A DNA stretch of 64,000 nucleotides from Gammaproteobacteria bacterium (GCA_022823405.1 JAJDXD010000108.1:1-64000), one strand, 5' to 3'; shown: positions 48,460 through 59,060, counted from the stretch's first letter. Notes: generated by a model not told the origin, from the sequence alone. Made by a program: numbers and translations.

Positions 48460-49771
48460 GATCAGTCAGTTTTCAACATCCGATGCAGATTTTGAGCTGA
48501 AGATGCAGGAGTTACTGGAGCGCGGGTCGGAGTTTGATCCGGAAATTGATGCAGCGGTAGCCGGCATCATCAAGGATGTAAGGGCGCGCGGCGACCAAGC
48601 TTTGCTAGAGTATACGCATAAATTCGACAGAAACAGCGCTGAGACAGTAGCTGATCTTGAAGTAAACAGTGATGCACTGGAAGAAGCTTGCAGGAAATTA
48701 TCACCCGTCACTTTCAAAGCGCTAAGTGAAGCAAGTTGGAGGATTGCGGACTATCACGAGATTCAGGCAGAGGATGATTTGTCGTGGCAATTCAAAGATG
48801 AGAATGGTTCAGAATTCGGCCAATTTACGAGTGCGATAGATCGGGTTGGTATTTATGTTCCTGGTGGATTGGCCGCATATCCTTCGTCTGTTTTGATGAC
48901 GGCCATTCCAGCAATAATTGCTGGAGTGCAGGAGGTTGTGATGGTGGTACCTGCGCCTGATGGGAAAGTTAACGATGCGGTACTGGCGGCTGCCTATCTT
49001 ACAGAAGTGGATCGGGTGATTAAGATCGGCGGTGCACAGGCTGTTGCAGCACTTGCTTATGGTACTGAGACAGTGCCTAAAGTTGACAAAATTGTTGGAC
49101 CCGGTAATGCCTGGGTATCTGCGGCCAAACGCCAAGTGTTTGGACAGGTTGGCATTGATATGATCGCTGGACCGTCGGAAGTTGTAGTGGCCTGTGATAC
49201 CAGCACCAAAGCCGATTGGGCAGCGATGGACATGTTTGCTCAAGCCGAGCACGATGAATCTGCGCAGTCAGTGTTGATTTCAGCCAGCCGAAAAAAGATA
49301 GACGAAGTACGGTCGGTAATGGAAACTATGCTCCCCAAAATGACGCGAAAGCATATTATTGCTCGCTCGCTTGCCCAAAATGGAGCCATGATTCATGTTC
49401 GCAGTCGAAAAGAGCTTGCCAAATTGATTAATCGAATTGCGCCAGAGCATCTCGGTTTGATGATCGCAAGACCTATGGAGGTGTTTGCAGAAGTTTCGCA
49501 CGCAGGAGCTGTATTTATCGGGCCACACAGTACCGAAGTATTCGGTGACTACTGCGCCGGTCCGAACCATGTCCTACCCACTTCGGGTGCGGCAAGATTC
49601 AGCTCACCACTCGGGGTTCATGACTTTTGGAAGCGCACCTCCTTCGTTCAGTGCACTTCAAAAACCGCGGGTGAATTGGCCGTTATTGCCAGTCACCTGG
49701 CAACGGAAGAAGGGTTGTCGGCACACGCAGAAGCGGCGAAGTGTCGGATACCCAAGAAACCAGCCCAATAG
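48449..49771 (+). CDS. hisD: Histidinol dehydrogenase
   Basis: About 440 residues from GTG 48449, chosen because AAGGGAG (48435-48441) sits seven bases upstream; the coding overlap with hisG is eleven bases. Histidinol is oxidised to histidine in two NAD-dependent steps. Conserved: [49 protein letters not shown], and [10 protein letters not shown] with the zinc ligands, then PEHLGL and [20 protein letters not shown]. Highly canonical. Confidence 0.96.
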   Translation: MELEISQFSTSDADFELKMQELLERGSEFDPEIDAAVAGIIKDVRARGDQALLEYTHKFDRNSAETVADLEVNSDALEEACRKLSPVTFKALSEASWRIADYHEIQAEDDLSWQFKDENGSEFGQFTSAIDRVGIYVPGGLAAYPSSVLMTAIPAIIAGVQEVVMVVPAPDGKVNDAVLAAAYLTEVDRVIKIGGAQAVAALAYGTETVPKVDKIVGPGNAWVSAAKRQVFGQVGIDMIAGPSEVVVACDTSTKADWAAMDMFAQAEHDESAQSVLISASRKKIDEVRSVMETMLPKMTRKHIIARSLAQNGAMIHVRSRKELAKLINRIAPEHLGLMIARPMEVFAEVSHAGAVFIGPHSTEVFGDYCAGPNHVLPTSGAARFSSPLGVHDFWKRTSFVQCTSKTAGELAVIASHLATEEGLSAHAEAAKCRIPKKPAQ

Positions 49772-50844
49772 AAATAGTGACAGATTTAGTCCATCCTCAG
49801 ATTCGCGAATTGAGCGCCTACCAGACCGTACCATTTACCGGTTCGGTGAAATTAGACGCAATGGAATCCCCCTATGGCATTCCTCAGTCGCTAATTTCAC
49901 AACTTCAGAAATTGCTCGGCAGTATTGATGTCAATCGCTATCCGGACCCAGATGCGGTGGGACTCAAACAAAGATTACGAGATGTCTTTCAAATTTCAGA
50001 CAGCCACCTGATTACACTAGGCAACGGTTCAGATGAATTATTGCAAATAATTCAACTACTTGTAGGTGGATATGGTCGAACTATCCTTGCTCCACAGCCC
50101 TCATTTTCCATGTATGAGATCATTGCCCGCTATACACGAGCAGAGTATATTGGAGTCGACTTGAATGCCGGTTTTGATTTGCCAGAAAGCAAGTGGCTGG
50201 AGGCAGTGGAGAAACATCAACCAGCTTGCGTATTTTTTGCTTATCCGAATAATCCAACCGGAAATTTCTTTGACCCCGCATTGATCGAAAAGACAGCCGA
50301 GATGATTGATGGCATGGTTATTTCGGATGAAGCTTATTTTGCCTACTCAGGTCGAAGTTTGTTGCCAGCCATGGAGAGGCATGAAAACCTGGCCATCGTG
50401 CGAACGCTGTCAAAGAGTGGATTGGCTGGACTTCGGCTTGGCTATATGATCAGCCACCCTGTTTGGGCCGTTGAGTTAGAGAAACTCCGAATGCCTTACA
50501 ACGTTGGAGTCCTCAATCAGGCTTGTGCAACGTTTGCACTGGACCATTGGGATGAGATTTGCGGCAGCATCGACAGCGTTCTTTCTGAACGAAAAAGACT
50601 TAGTGTAGCACTCTCGTCATTTAAAGAACTCCTGGTTTATCCATCCGAAACAAACTTTATTACAGTTCAGGTGACAGGCACGACTGCAATGCAAGTATTC
50701 GATGGTCTTAAGGATCGAGGCGTACTGATCAGGAAACTCTCAGGAATGCATCCCATGCTGGAGAATTACCTTAGAATTTCGGTTGGCGCGCCTAAGGAAA
50801 ATGATGCAATGCTGTCAGCACTGACTGAGGTCCTGTCCGGGTAA
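49741..50844 (+). CDS. hisC: Histidinol-phosphate aminotransferase
   Basis: 367 residues from GTG 49741, overlapping hisD by 31 bases. PLP-dependent fold-type I enzyme: VKLDAMESPYGIP, NRYPDPDAVGLKQRL, GNGSDELLQIIQLL, FAYPNNPTGNFF and the cofactor lysine segment RTLSKSGLAGLRLGYM. It transaminates imidazole-acetol phosphate. Placed between hisD and hisB it is clearly part of the same pathway block. The next gene starts 111 bases later with its own start region. Confidence 0.95.
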   Translation: MSDTQETSPIEIVTDLVHPQIRELSAYQTVPFTGSVKLDAMESPYGIPQSLISQLQKLLGSIDVNRYPDPDAVGLKQRLRDVFQISDSHLITLGNGSDELLQIIQLLVGGYGRTILAPQPSFSMYEIIARYTRAEYIGVDLNAGFDLPESKWLEAVEKHQPACVFFAYPNNPTGNFFDPALIEKTAEMIDGMVISDEAYFAYSGRSLLPAMERHENLAIVRTLSKSGLAGLRLGYMISHPVWAVELEKLRMPYNVGVLNQACATFALDHWDEICGSIDSVLSERKRLSVALSSFKELLVYPSETNFITVQVTGTTAMQVFDGLKDRGVLIRKLSGMHPMLENYLRISVGAPKENDAMLSALTEVLSG

Positions 50845-50955
50845 ACAAATTTTGATTTGACTGAACTTACGAATATACAGAAATATACCATTCAACATTA
50901 ATCTTGCGTAGCAAGAGAAGTGAAATGAAATACACGGTGAGAGACCACTACTGCG

Positions 50956-51555
50956 ATGACTGACTCACAAAGAACAGCTAGCATACAAAGAACCACCCGA
51001 GAAACCGATATCCAGGTTGACCTAAATCTCGACGGCAGCGGAATTTCCAAGCTGGATACGGGATTGCCGTTTTTCGAACACATGCTTGATCAGGTGGCGC
51101 GACACGGAATGATTGATTTGGACATCTCAGCTAAAGGCGACCTGCACATTGATGCGCACCATACCGTGGAAGATGTGGGGATTACTCTTGGTCAGGCAAT
51201 TGATAAAGCAATCGGGGACAAGTCCGGAATTGTTCGTTATGGACATGCCTATGTTCCACTAGACGAAGCGCTTTCCCGAACGGTTATTGACTTTTCCGGG
51301 CGACCAACGCTGGAATATGATGTCACGTATCCTAGGGAACGTGTCGGTACATTTGACGTTGACTTGTTTCGCGAATTTTTTCAGGCGCTTTGCAATCATG
51401 CTGGCATCACGCTGCACATTAGTAATTTGAGCGGTCGGAATGCGCACCATATCGCCGAAACCATTTTCAAATCATTTGGTCGCGCCTTGCGCATGGCAGC
51501 CCAGTACGACCCTCAATCATCGGGTGTCATTCCTTCGACCAAAGGCAGCCTGTAA
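50956..51555 (+). CDS. hisB: Imidazoleglycerol-phosphate dehydratase
   Basis: 199 residues, the monofunctional dehydratase without the phosphatase domain of the enteric bifunctional enzyme. Manganese-binding motifs: [29 protein letters not shown] and [17 protein letters not shown]. In many gammaproteobacteria hisH, hisA and hisF follow directly. Here the reading stops and a decayed IS3-type transposase begins on the opposite strand immediately after the stop codon. Confidence 0.96.
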   Translation: MTDSQRTASIQRTTRETDIQVDLNLDGSGISKLDTGLPFFEHMLDQVARHGMIDLDISAKGDLHIDAHHTVEDVGITLGQAIDKAIGDKSGIVRYGHAYVPLDEALSRTVIDFSGRPTLEYDVTYPRERVGTFDVDLFREFFQALCNHAGITLHISNLSGRNAHHIAETIFKSFGRALRMAAQYDPQSSGVIPSTKGSL

Positions 51556-51835
51556 ATCGAATTGCAGTGAGCCCTGTTCCGAATGATGAATCACGCCGAC
51601 ATGGTTGTGATTCAATAGCGTCATCTGTAGAGCCTTAACCATCAGACTGAACTGCTGGTTCTTCTTCATGACCCAGCCCGCGATGCGCCTACTGCAGGCA
51701 TGCTGAATTCCCACCAGTTTCAGAAAGCCGTCAGGGTATACAGATATGTCATGTCTGACGGCCATGGCTGCTCCAATTCGCTGACGGTGAATTCACGCAC
51801 CACCGGATTACTGATGCCATGGGCTATGGCACCAT
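51556..51835 (-). pseudogene. Decayed IS3-family transposase fragment
   Basis: On the minus strand the sequence reads as part of an IS3 OrfB integrase core. One frame gives FTVSELEQPWPSDMTYLYT (compare W-SDITYI-T in intact enzymes). A one-base frame change then leads to LKLVGIQHACSRRIAGWVM and ALQMTLLNHNHVGVIHHSEQGS (intact: HHSDQGSQY). The frameshift, the Asp-to-Glu change at a catalytic position and the absence of both ends show that it is dead. It begins exactly at the hisB stop codon. Confidence 0.75.
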
Positions 51836-52268
51836 TCATCATTGTTTTGAATTAGGTTCGAAAAATTCAGCCCTTAATCCAGTTGGCTTTCATCTGATGC
51901 GCTACCCAATTCGAGTTGACCTGGCTGCAATATTTTTGCAAATGATGCAGTCACACTAAGCGTACTATTGGTCGATTGTTTTTCGACCATGATAGTGCGG
52001 ATCTTCTCCGTCTGTCTGGTAGTGGCCACCGCACGTGTACTCGGCTTAATCTGGTATTCATTTATTCTAAAATAACCGGCATTAACCGGGCCGCCGCACG
52101 GTACCCGTCGTAACGCTGGATCACACTGATTTGAACTGCGCTGAACGGCATCACACCTCTTGACGGATCAAGATGTAGACTCCATGCTCAAGACAAGGAA
52201 AAGCTGACCTACGTGGAGTTGGATTTAGATTAAGATGCAACAAACATCCGACGGAGGAGAGTAGAACA
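51836..52268. other. Intergenic debris between the IS remnant and the RidA-like gene
   Basis: About 430 bases. No open frame with recognisable content was found. It may contain more insertion-sequence debris, but no second transposase motif could be read. A purine-rich Shine-Dalgarno (GGAGGAGAG, about 52253-52261) precedes the next gene. Confidence 0.4.
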
Positions 52269-52730
52269 ATGTCACAATTTGACCAACGTTTGAAGAAACT
52301 TGGAATTACCTTGCCGGAAGTGGAGCCTGCCTTAGGTAACTTCTTGCCCTACCGTATCAGCCGCAGTCAAGTTTTCATCGCTGGCCAGGTATCAATCATT
52401 GCTGGCGAGCGCATTACCGGCAAGCTTGGCGGTGATTTATCCGTCGAAGACGGATATCGGGGATCGCGTCTTTACGGCCTCAATATCTTAGCGCAGCTCA
52501 AGGCGGCGCTGAAGGACGACATTGACCGGGCGAGGGCCGTCGAGCTAAGCGGGTTCGTGAACGCGGTGCCGGAATTTACGCAGATCCCCGCAGTCATGAA
52601 CGGCGTATCTGACCTTCTGATCGAAGTGCTGGGCGAGGAAAAGGGCAGCCATGCCCGATCCTCCGCCGGGGTTTCTTCGCTCCCTGTCGGCGCGGCTGTT
52701 GGTGTGAAAGCACTGTTCGAAGTTGAGTAA
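52269..52730 (+). CDS. RidA/YjgF-family protein
   Basis: 153 residues, longer at the N-terminus than enteric RidA (128), as in the group that begins LKKLGITLPEVEPALGNFLPYRI. The C-terminal block HARSSAGVSSLPVGAAVGVKALFEV contains the arginine that in RidA binds the imine carboxylate. RidA hydrolyses reactive enamine/imine intermediates released by PLP enzymes, but this subgroup is poorly studied. A strong GGAGG precedes the ATG. It lies alone after the IS debris. Confidence 0.85.
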   Translation: MSQFDQRLKKLGITLPEVEPALGNFLPYRISRSQVFIAGQVSIIAGERITGKLGGDLSVEDGYRGSRLYGLNILAQLKAALKDDIDRARAVELSGFVNAVPEFTQIPAVMNGVSDLLIEVLGEEKGSHARSSAGVSSLPVGAAVGVKALFEVE

Positions 52731-52957
52731 GGTGTTCGCTCCAACCATTGTTTGAAACCGAAGAGTGGCGAACTCCGCGAGGATTGATGCTACGGATCCT
52801 TGGACTATTTCGGGAAATTTGAACAGTCCTGGGCTTTGGGGAAGTGCCGATTGTCGCCAGTGATGAAGATCTCGGGTGTGGTGTTGCTGAACATGCGTTT
52901 ACACTAAGGGTGGTTACCATAACAACACCTTCGACAAGGTGCTACAAGGGATCCAAT

Positions 52958-53785
52958 ATGAACAACAATGCGCAATATACGATGGGCCGCACCGAGGCGG
53001 AAACGAAACGTTTGATCCAAAATGCACGGCTGTATGACGAAATGACTCGCCGTTTTCTCCAGAGAGCCGGTATTACGAAAGGAATGAAAGTGCTCGATGT
53101 TGGAAGCGGTGCTGGAGATGTAGCTTTCACCCTCGCCGAATATGTCGGTCCCGATGGTTCTGTTGTTGGAGTAGATGTCAACGCTGAAATTCTCGATACG
53201 GCACGCGATCGGGCTAATGCGTCAGGCTTCAAGAATGTTCACTTCATTGCAGGCGATGCCCGATCTCTTGAACTCTTGGACACCTTTGACGCCGTTGTTG
53301 GAAGATTGGTGCTGATGTACATCCCAGATCCAGCGGATACATTAAAACAGTTGACGACGCGCCTGCGCCCCGGCGGTATCGTTGCATTTCAAGAGGTTGA
53401 TCTCGCACTCCACAAAGCACTTGCTAGCCCAGAGACACCACTTCTCAGAAAGCTGGTTGACTGGGAATGCACCATATTCAAGCGAACGGGAGCGCACATT
53501 GACATGGGTATAGGATTGTATCGCGCTTTCGTTGAAGCAGGGTTGCCCGAACCAACTTTAAATTTAGAGACACCGATAGGCGGAGCTGCCGTATGGCCGG
53601 GTTACCAACAACGAGCTGCCACGTTCAGAAACCTCCTTCCTTTAATTGAGAAATATGAAATTGCAACGGCCGAGGAGCTAGACATAGAAACTCTGGCGGA
53701 ACGGTTAAGAGCAGAAGCTGTCGTCGCGAAAAGGCCTGTATCCCTGCCGCCGCATATCACAGCGCATGCAGTAAAGGGGAGATAA
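52958..53785 (+). CDS. Class I SAM-dependent methyltransferase
   Basis: 275 residues from ATG 52958, with AAGGGAT upstream. SAM-binding motif I: VLDVGSGAGDVAFTLAEYVGPDGSVVGVDVN; motif II region GDARSLELLDTFDAVVGRLVLMYIPDP. This is a Methyltransf_11/31-type fold of unknown substrate. It follows the RidA-like gene after 227 bases. No partner gene hints at the substrate. Confidence 0.82.
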   Translation: MNNNAQYTMGRTEAETKRLIQNARLYDEMTRRFLQRAGITKGMKVLDVGSGAGDVAFTLAEYVGPDGSVVGVDVNAEILDTARDRANASGFKNVHFIAGDARSLELLDTFDAVVGRLVLMYIPDPADTLKQLTTRLRPGGIVAFQEVDLALHKALASPETPLLRKLVDWECTIFKRTGAHIDMGIGLYRAFVEAGLPEPTLNLETPIGGAAVWPGYQQRAATFRNLLPLIEKYEIATAEELDIETLAERLRAEAVVAKRPVSLPPHITAHAVKGR

Positions 53786-54020
53786 CGGCGTAGGTGGTAT
53801 GATTTTCGGAAAGCCTGCCAGCACATGTTCATGGAGGAAAGAAAGCAACAGGCAGCTGTGGTCCACATTCTAATTGGGAGGGGTTCAGAGCATGACTGTC
53901 TTCGACGCGCACTTCGACGCTCAGCCACCGCGACACATCTCAATTCTACCGTCATGACATTCGATGTTTGGACAGTCCTCTGATCCAAATGCACTAAAGA
54001 CAGAATAAAAAATACTGAGA

Positions 54021-55772
54021 ATGACACCTGAATCTGGAAGCCCTCGTTACGAGCCGCACGAAAGCCCGTCCCTTCCAAGTTCTCTGGGTCTGGGCGCGCA
54101 ACCATGTTTCATATATGCAGCAGGAGTCTTGATTACACCGGTTATCGTGGTGAATTCATCGGGAGGGGGTGATTCTTATCTGGTCTGGATGATCTTCGCC
54201 ACGCTTGCGACCATCGGGATTACCACTCTACTGCAGGTTGCCAGAATTGGACGCATGGGGACAGGACTAGTTCTTCCCATGCGTACATCCTTTATTTCCA
54301 TCCCGTTTTGCATTATGGCGCTGGTGGATGGGGGACCGTCGACGCTGACAGCCCTGGTGCTCGTTACGGCGGCGTTTCAGATCCTCATTTCCAGGTGGCT
54401 GTTCCTCCTGAGGCGAATCGTCACACCGCTGGTAGGCGGTACAGTGTTGATGATCGTTTCACTATCCCTTGCCTCCGTAGTTTTCGATCTGCTAAATACA
54501 GAGACAGAGTCCGGAGGCGAGGACGCCTTCATGGTCGCCCTGACGACCGGTATCGTGATTGTAGTCCTCACTCTACGCGGCTCGGCCGCGGTTCGGCTTT
54601 GGGCCCCTATTATCTGTATATTTGTCGGCTGCGTAGCCGCCGTGGTTCTGGGTATCTACGACTTCGAGAGAGTGACGCAGGCCAGCTGGGTGGGGTTTCC
54701 GGTGAGTGGCTGGCCGGGACCCGGGCTTGCCTTCGGTACCGCCTTCTGGACGCTTCTTCCGGCCTTCCTGTTCATCGGAGCAATCATCTCCATCCAGGTG
54801 AATGGAGATGTGATCGCCGTGCAACAGGTCTCATGGCGTCAGTCACGAGCGATTGACTTCCGCAGGGTGCAGGGAGCGATCTGTAGTACCGGCGTGGGTA
54901 ATTTAATTTGCGGTATTACCGGTACGGTACCCAATGTCACAACCGGAGGTATCGTCTCGTTTATTCAGATCACTGGAGCAGCTTCCCGAAGAGTTGGATA
55001 TTGCATCGGTGGCATATTTCTCGCGTTCGCGTTTTTACCCAAGGTGTCGAGCCTTTTCAGCAACCTCCCCGGATCTGTCATTGCAGGATATTTTGTGGTG
55101 GTGATCGGGTTCATGTTTATCGAGGGCGCGCGTACCGTTATACAATTCGGAACCGACAGGCAGAAAATTCTGATTGCAGGAGTCTCTTTCTGGATCGGTG
55201 CTGCGTTTGAGTATAGACTGTTCATGCCGCCGGACTTCGGCCCGTTGTGGGGGACGATGTTCCAGAGCGGTGTGACTACTGGAGGTCTCACCGCAATCAT
55301 CTTGACTCTGTTCATGGAGCTTACGAACCCGCGGCGTATGCGCTTTCGGTCGCAGTTGGACATCGAAACCCTGCCGGAACTCAATGAGTTTATCGCAAAG
55401 TTCTCTGAGCGGAAAGGCTGGGACTCGGATATGACTCAGCGATTGAGCATGGTTGCGGAAGAAACTCTCCTGACGCTGGCCCGGAAGGATGAAAGCAAGA
55501 GTCTCGGAAATCAACGGCGACTGGTCGTCATAGCGTCCCGCGATGGCCTGCAGGCGGAGCTGGAATTCATTGTCGCGAAGAGTGAAGAGAACTTGGAAGA
55601 CCGGATCCAACAGCACAAGCAATACAACCTGGAAACTTCGGGGGAACGTGAGATCTCGCTGCAGTTATTGCAGCATTACGCTTCATCCGTGCGGCATCAG
55701 CAGTATCATGAAATTGAAATCGTGACGATTCGGGTTGATCCAGTAGGAGAGGCGACATCCCCGGCCAGTTGA
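54021..55772 (+). CDS. NCS2-type permease with C-terminal RsbW/ATPase-like domain
   Basis: 583 residues. Residues 1-430 form a transporter of about 12-14 hydrophobic segments with NCS2 (xanthine/uracil permease) features such as GNLICGITGTVPNVTTGGIVSFIQITGAASRRVGYCIGGIFL. From about residue 440 a soluble domain follows: MRFRSQLDIETLPELNEFIAKFSERKGW, RLSMVAEETLLTLARK and, at the end, EISLQLLQHYASSVRHQQYHEI. The pattern resembles RsbW/SpoIIAB-type HATPase domains (acid helix then late G-x-x-L-hh region), but the usual N-box Asn is not evident. Substrate and role of the extra domain are unknown. The region is visibly G+C-richer than flanks. Confidence 0.75.
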   Translation: MTPESGSPRYEPHESPSLPSSLGLGAQPCFIYAAGVLITPVIVVNSSGGGDSYLVWMIFATLATIGITTLLQVARIGRMGTGLVLPMRTSFISIPFCIMALVDGGPSTLTALVLVTAAFQILISRWLFLLRRIVTPLVGGTVLMIVSLSLASVVFDLLNTETESGGEDAFMVALTTGIVIVVLTLRGSAAVRLWAPIICIFVGCVAAVVLGIYDFERVTQASWVGFPVSGWPGPGLAFGTAFWTLLPAFLFIGAIISIQVNGDVIAVQQVSWRQSRAIDFRRVQGAICSTGVGNLICGITGTVPNVTTGGIVSFIQITGAASRRVGYCIGGIFLAFAFLPKVSSLFSNLPGSVIAGYFVVVIGFMFIEGARTVIQFGTDRQKILIAGVSFWIGAAFEYRLFMPPDFGPLWGTMFQSGVTTGGLTAIILTLFMELTNPRRMRFRSQLDIETLPELNEFIAKFSERKGWDSDMTQRLSMVAEETLLTLARKDESKSLGNQRRLVVIASRDGLQAELEFIVAKSEENLEDRIQQHKQYNLETSGEREISLQLLQHYASSVRHQQYHEIEIVTIRVDPVGEATSPAS

Positions 55773-56025
55773 CACTGAGATAAGTATTGTCGTTTGGTAG
55801 CATCTAGTTAATACCAGCGAGGGTGCGACGATGCCGAACCCTTTGAAGACAAAAAACAATCCATGACGCGACAGCTTTACAAAAGGCTGTTGATAGTACC
55901 GTTTGAGTGACTTGAATTCATACTACGGTACGATCCAATTCATTCAATTTCAAGTGTTTGTTATGTTAACGGCACCGATGCGATTTACTGCAAGGAAGAG
56001 TATTGGATTCAAACTGTGCTTCCAA

Positions 56026-57492
56026 CTAAACAGAGGTATATGTCTTCAGTGCTGATTCACAGCCGTTAGACCAAATTTCAGTAAGCCAGTACTCAAACTT
56101 CCTGGCAAAGTCCTCTGCATCAGCAAGATCTCCGTATACCCTACTTTGTTCCAGCCAAACCCTAGGCTCATGCCGAGCCAAACGTGCTGTGTATTGAAGC
56201 TCATTCCAGAATGGATCATTCGGTTCAATTATCGACCCGTCTTCTCGGATTCCCTCGCACATGCGTGCCCATAACGCTTCAACCAGTGCCAAACCCTCGA
56301 CTGAAGTACCGGAACTCAATCCGTTACGGATGATTGGGAGAATGAATCCTGCATGGCGAGAACTCCCGTCAAAGCAAACACGTCTCGTTGTATCTTCAAG
56401 AGCAGGGTTGGAAAAGCGCTGTACGAGTAGTTCTAGGTAGTTCTCTGGTGTGATGTCTGGAACCGGTTTTATATGAGGCATGATTTCGTCGCTCTGCACT
56501 TTGCGAAAGAATGTCTCCATCAGAGTATCTGATATGCAGTCTGAGACGGTTTCAATAGACAGTATTTCACCGGGTATCGCAACGATCTGATGACCGGCGT
56601 TGAGCATGCGAATCTTCATCGTCTCATAATCCTGGACCCTGTCGGAAAATGTCACACCGACTTGACTCCAGTCAGGACGTCCAGCGCAGAAGTTATCTTC
56701 AATGACCCACTGGCGGAAGTTCTCATGTGTTACTGGTACTGCGTCGTCAATGCCAAATTCCCGAACCAGTGCAAGTTCGTCCGGACCAGTTGCGGGTACG
56801 ATGCAGTCGACCATTGAGCAAGGAAAAGCACAGTTCGTATCAATCCATTCGGCAAGATCTGGATCAATGTTACTCGCCAGCGAAATGATGGTTCTGTGCA
56901 TTACCTTACCGTTACCTTGCAGGTTGTCACAACTTTGGCAAGTAAATGGCCCACTACCCTGTAAGCGTCGTACTTTTAACGCCGCAACGATTGCGCCGAA
57001 TGCTGTGCGAGGACTTTCTATGTGAGCAATGTCATACCTGATATCAGGATGGGACGCATCAAATTCCCCTGTTGAAGGATTGATGTAGTATCCGCCTTCC
57101 GTTACCGTCAAAGTAACAATTCGGGTTGCTTTGTCTGCCATACGGCGAATGAGGGTAGTGTTTCCGTCTTCGACTGGCACATAGTCGACCATCGATCCGA
57201 CAATTTCTGCCGACCTACCTGAAGGTGCCAACTCAATCAAAGTTGACAGACAGTCCTGTTTCAGAAATTTTTCGCGTTGTTTCGCATCATATGGGCGAAC
57301 ACCTGCACCGACCACTGCCCAGTCATGGTCCAGGCCAAGGTTGAACAGTTGTTGCAAGTACCAGGCTTGATGTGCACGCTGGAAATTTCCGAGTCCGATA
57401 TGGACAATTCCCGGCTTAAGGGAGGACCTGTCATACGCTGGGCGCTTTATCAGCGTCGGCAGGTCGTTCAGCACGGATTCCGACAGATGCAT
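56026..57492 (-). CDS. mtlK: Mannitol 2-dehydrogenase family enzyme
   Basis: 488 residues from ATG 57492 (a GTG directly precedes it). Polyol dehydrogenase of the long-chain (MtlD/UxuB/MtlK) superfamily: VHIGLGNFQRAHQAWYLQQL is the NAD-binding start, TVTEGGYYINPSTGEFD follows, KIRMLNAGHQIVAI holds the catalytic Lys/His pair. It oxidises mannitol, arabinitol or similar polyols to ketoses. In Rhodobacter smo-type operons such a gene (mtlK) lies after the ABC transporter and a short-chain sorbitol dehydrogenase. Here that dehydrogenase is decayed. Confidence 0.88.
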   Translation of the reverse strand: MHLSESVLNDLPTLIKRPAYDRSSLKPGIVHIGLGNFQRAHQAWYLQQLFNLGLDHDWAVVGAGVRPYDAKQREKFLKQDCLSTLIELAPSGRSAEIVGSMVDYVPVEDGNTTLIRRMADKATRIVTLTVTEGGYYINPSTGEFDASHPDIRYDIAHIESPRTAFGAIVAALKVRRLQGSGPFTCQSCDNLQGNGKVMHRTIISLASNIDPDLAEWIDTNCAFPCSMVDCIVPATGPDELALVREFGIDDAVPVTHENFRQWVIEDNFCAGRPDWSQVGVTFSDRVQDYETMKIRMLNAGHQIVAIPGEILSIETVSDCISDTLMETFFRKVQSDEIMPHIKPVPDITPENYLELLVQRFSNPALEDTTRRVCFDGSSRHAGFILPIIRNGLSSGTSVEGLALVEALWARMCEGIREDGSIIEPNDPFWNELQYTARLARHEPRVWLEQSRVYGDLADAEDFARKFEYWLTEIWSNGCESALKTYTSV

Positions 57493-57519
57493 CACAGTTG
57501 TGACGTCGTATGTTCGACA

Positions 57520-57894
57520 ATCTTCAGCTCATCCATTGGCATTCACATTGATGCCATGCGCTATTAGACTCAAACCAGCAGATTGCGTCAGGCTGATGAC
57601 TACGGCGTTCGGTGCTGTGAAACAGATAGCGGCATTATTGATCAAAATGTCTAACTGCCCAAGTGTATCAACCATTTCGGCAATCGCTGAATCAATGCTT
57701 TGCTAATATGTAAGATGAATTTCAATCGCGACGGCCGATTACACCACTGCCACTGAGGATATTTTCGTTCGTACAACACCGAAATTGGCGATGGTAACGC
57801 ACATTCATTGCCAAACCCAGGGTTCGACAATGGCCAGTCCAATTCTTCTTGCGGCACCGTTAATCATAACGCACTTGCCTGCAAGACGCTTCAA
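57520..57894 (-). pseudogene. Decayed short-chain dehydrogenase (sorbitol dehydrogenase type)
   Basis: Starts at TTG 57894 and reads [24 protein letters not shown], an SDR N-terminus (intact TGAARGIG). It then stops. Later pieces read MVDTLGQLDILINNAAI and, joined directly, AVVISLTQSAGLSLIAHGINVNA, which in a whole protein would be over 100 residues apart; the Tyr-x-x-x-Lys catalytic stretch is partly lost. So there are frameshifts and a large internal deletion. Its position between the ABC ATPase gene and mtlK matches smoS, the sorbitol dehydrogenase of the Rhodobacter smo operon. Confidence 0.8.
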
Positions 57895-58895
57895 TCGACT
57901 CGCAACCCGTGATCGTCGAACCGATAGATATGACCTTTATCTGGAGTCAGGTAAATCGTATCACCGTGGTGAATATCCACCTCTCCTCCAGATCGAACAG
58001 TAATCGGTTCAGCGTGCTTTTCCATATGTACATGAAGAAAGGTGTCCGAACCCAAATGCTCCGATAGTCCCACTTGACCTTTCCAGAGACCCTCCGTCGG
58101 TGAAGGAACAAGATGCTCTGAACGAATTCCGATTGTGTGAGCGTTGAATTCCTCTGCTTTCTCGCCATCGATAAAATTCATCTTTGGCGAGCCAATAAAT
58201 CCGGCAACGAACAGGTTGCATGGTGCGCGGTAGAGCTCCAGCGGCGAACCGACTTGCTCGATTTTACCGTCATGCAGGACAACGATTTTATCCGCCATGG
58301 TCATTGCTTCTACTTGATCGTGTGTAACATAGATCATGGTTGTCTCAAGCCGTTTGTGAAGACCGCTAATCTCTAGCCGCATACCGACCCGCAGGGCCGC
58401 GTCAAGATTCGATAGGGGTTCGTCGAATAAGAAGGCCGCAGGTTCGCGTACGATTGCGCGGCCGATGGCAACCCGTTGCCGCTGGCCGCCTGAGAGCTGT
58501 CCTGGTCGGCGGTCGAGATAATCAGTCAAATTCAATACTGCGGCCGCCTGCTCAACCCGTCGCTCCTGTTCAGCCTTGTCCATTTTTGCCATTCGAAGTG
58601 GAAAACTGATGTTTTTGCGCACAGTCATATGCGGATACAACGCGTAGGATTGAAACACCATGGCAAGTCCACGTTTCGCAGGTGGTACTGATGTGGCATC
58701 TTGTCCGTTGATGCGGATAACCCCGCTCGATACGTCTTCAAGTCCCGCAATTAGTCTTAACAGTGTCGACTTTCCACAACCTGATGGTCCAACGAATACG
58801 ACGAATTCGCCATCCTCGACTTCAAGGTCCAGAGGTGGAATGACTGTAACGTCGCCAAATTTTTTCTTTACTTTTTCGAGTACGATGTGTCCCAC
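57891..58895 (-). CDS. smoK: Polyol ABC transporter ATP-binding protein
   Basis: 334 residues from GTG 58895, with AAGGAG eight bases upstream. MalK/UgpC-type ATPase: Walker [19 protein letters not shown], signature [19 protein letters not shown], Walker [12 protein letters not shown], switch YVTHDQ, and C-terminal TOBE/OB domain (GIRSEHL). It energises the two permeases encoded upstream. Its 3' end overlaps the start of the decayed dehydrogenase by four bases. Confidence 0.92.
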   Translation of the reverse strand: MGHIVLEKVKKKFGDVTVIPPLDLEVEDGEFVVFVGPSGCGKSTLLRLIAGLEDVSSGVIRINGQDATSVPPAKRGLAMVFQSYALYPHMTVRKNISFPLRMAKMDKAEQERRVEQAAAVLNLTDYLDRRPGQLSGGQRQRVAIGRAIVREPAAFLFDEPLSNLDAALRVGMRLEISGLHKRLETTMIYVTHDQVEAMTMADKIVVLHDGKIEQVGSPLELYRAPCNLFVAGFIGSPKMNFIDGEKAEEFNAHTIGIRSEHLVPSPTEGLWKGQVGLSEHLGSDTFLHVHMEKHAEPITVRSGGEVDIHHGDTIYLTPDKGHIYRFDDHGLRVD

Positions 58896-59060
58896 ACCTA
58901 AATCTCCTTGTTCATCATGATTCCCGTCCAGTTAAATCGGAATAGCAAAATTTATTCGCTTTATTGAAAAACAGTGTAGCGGCCAGACTCGAAGAAATTG
59001 AAAAGTGTGATTCAATACTTGAATATACCATCCTGTCAAGTCGAACTGTTCTACGAAAAC

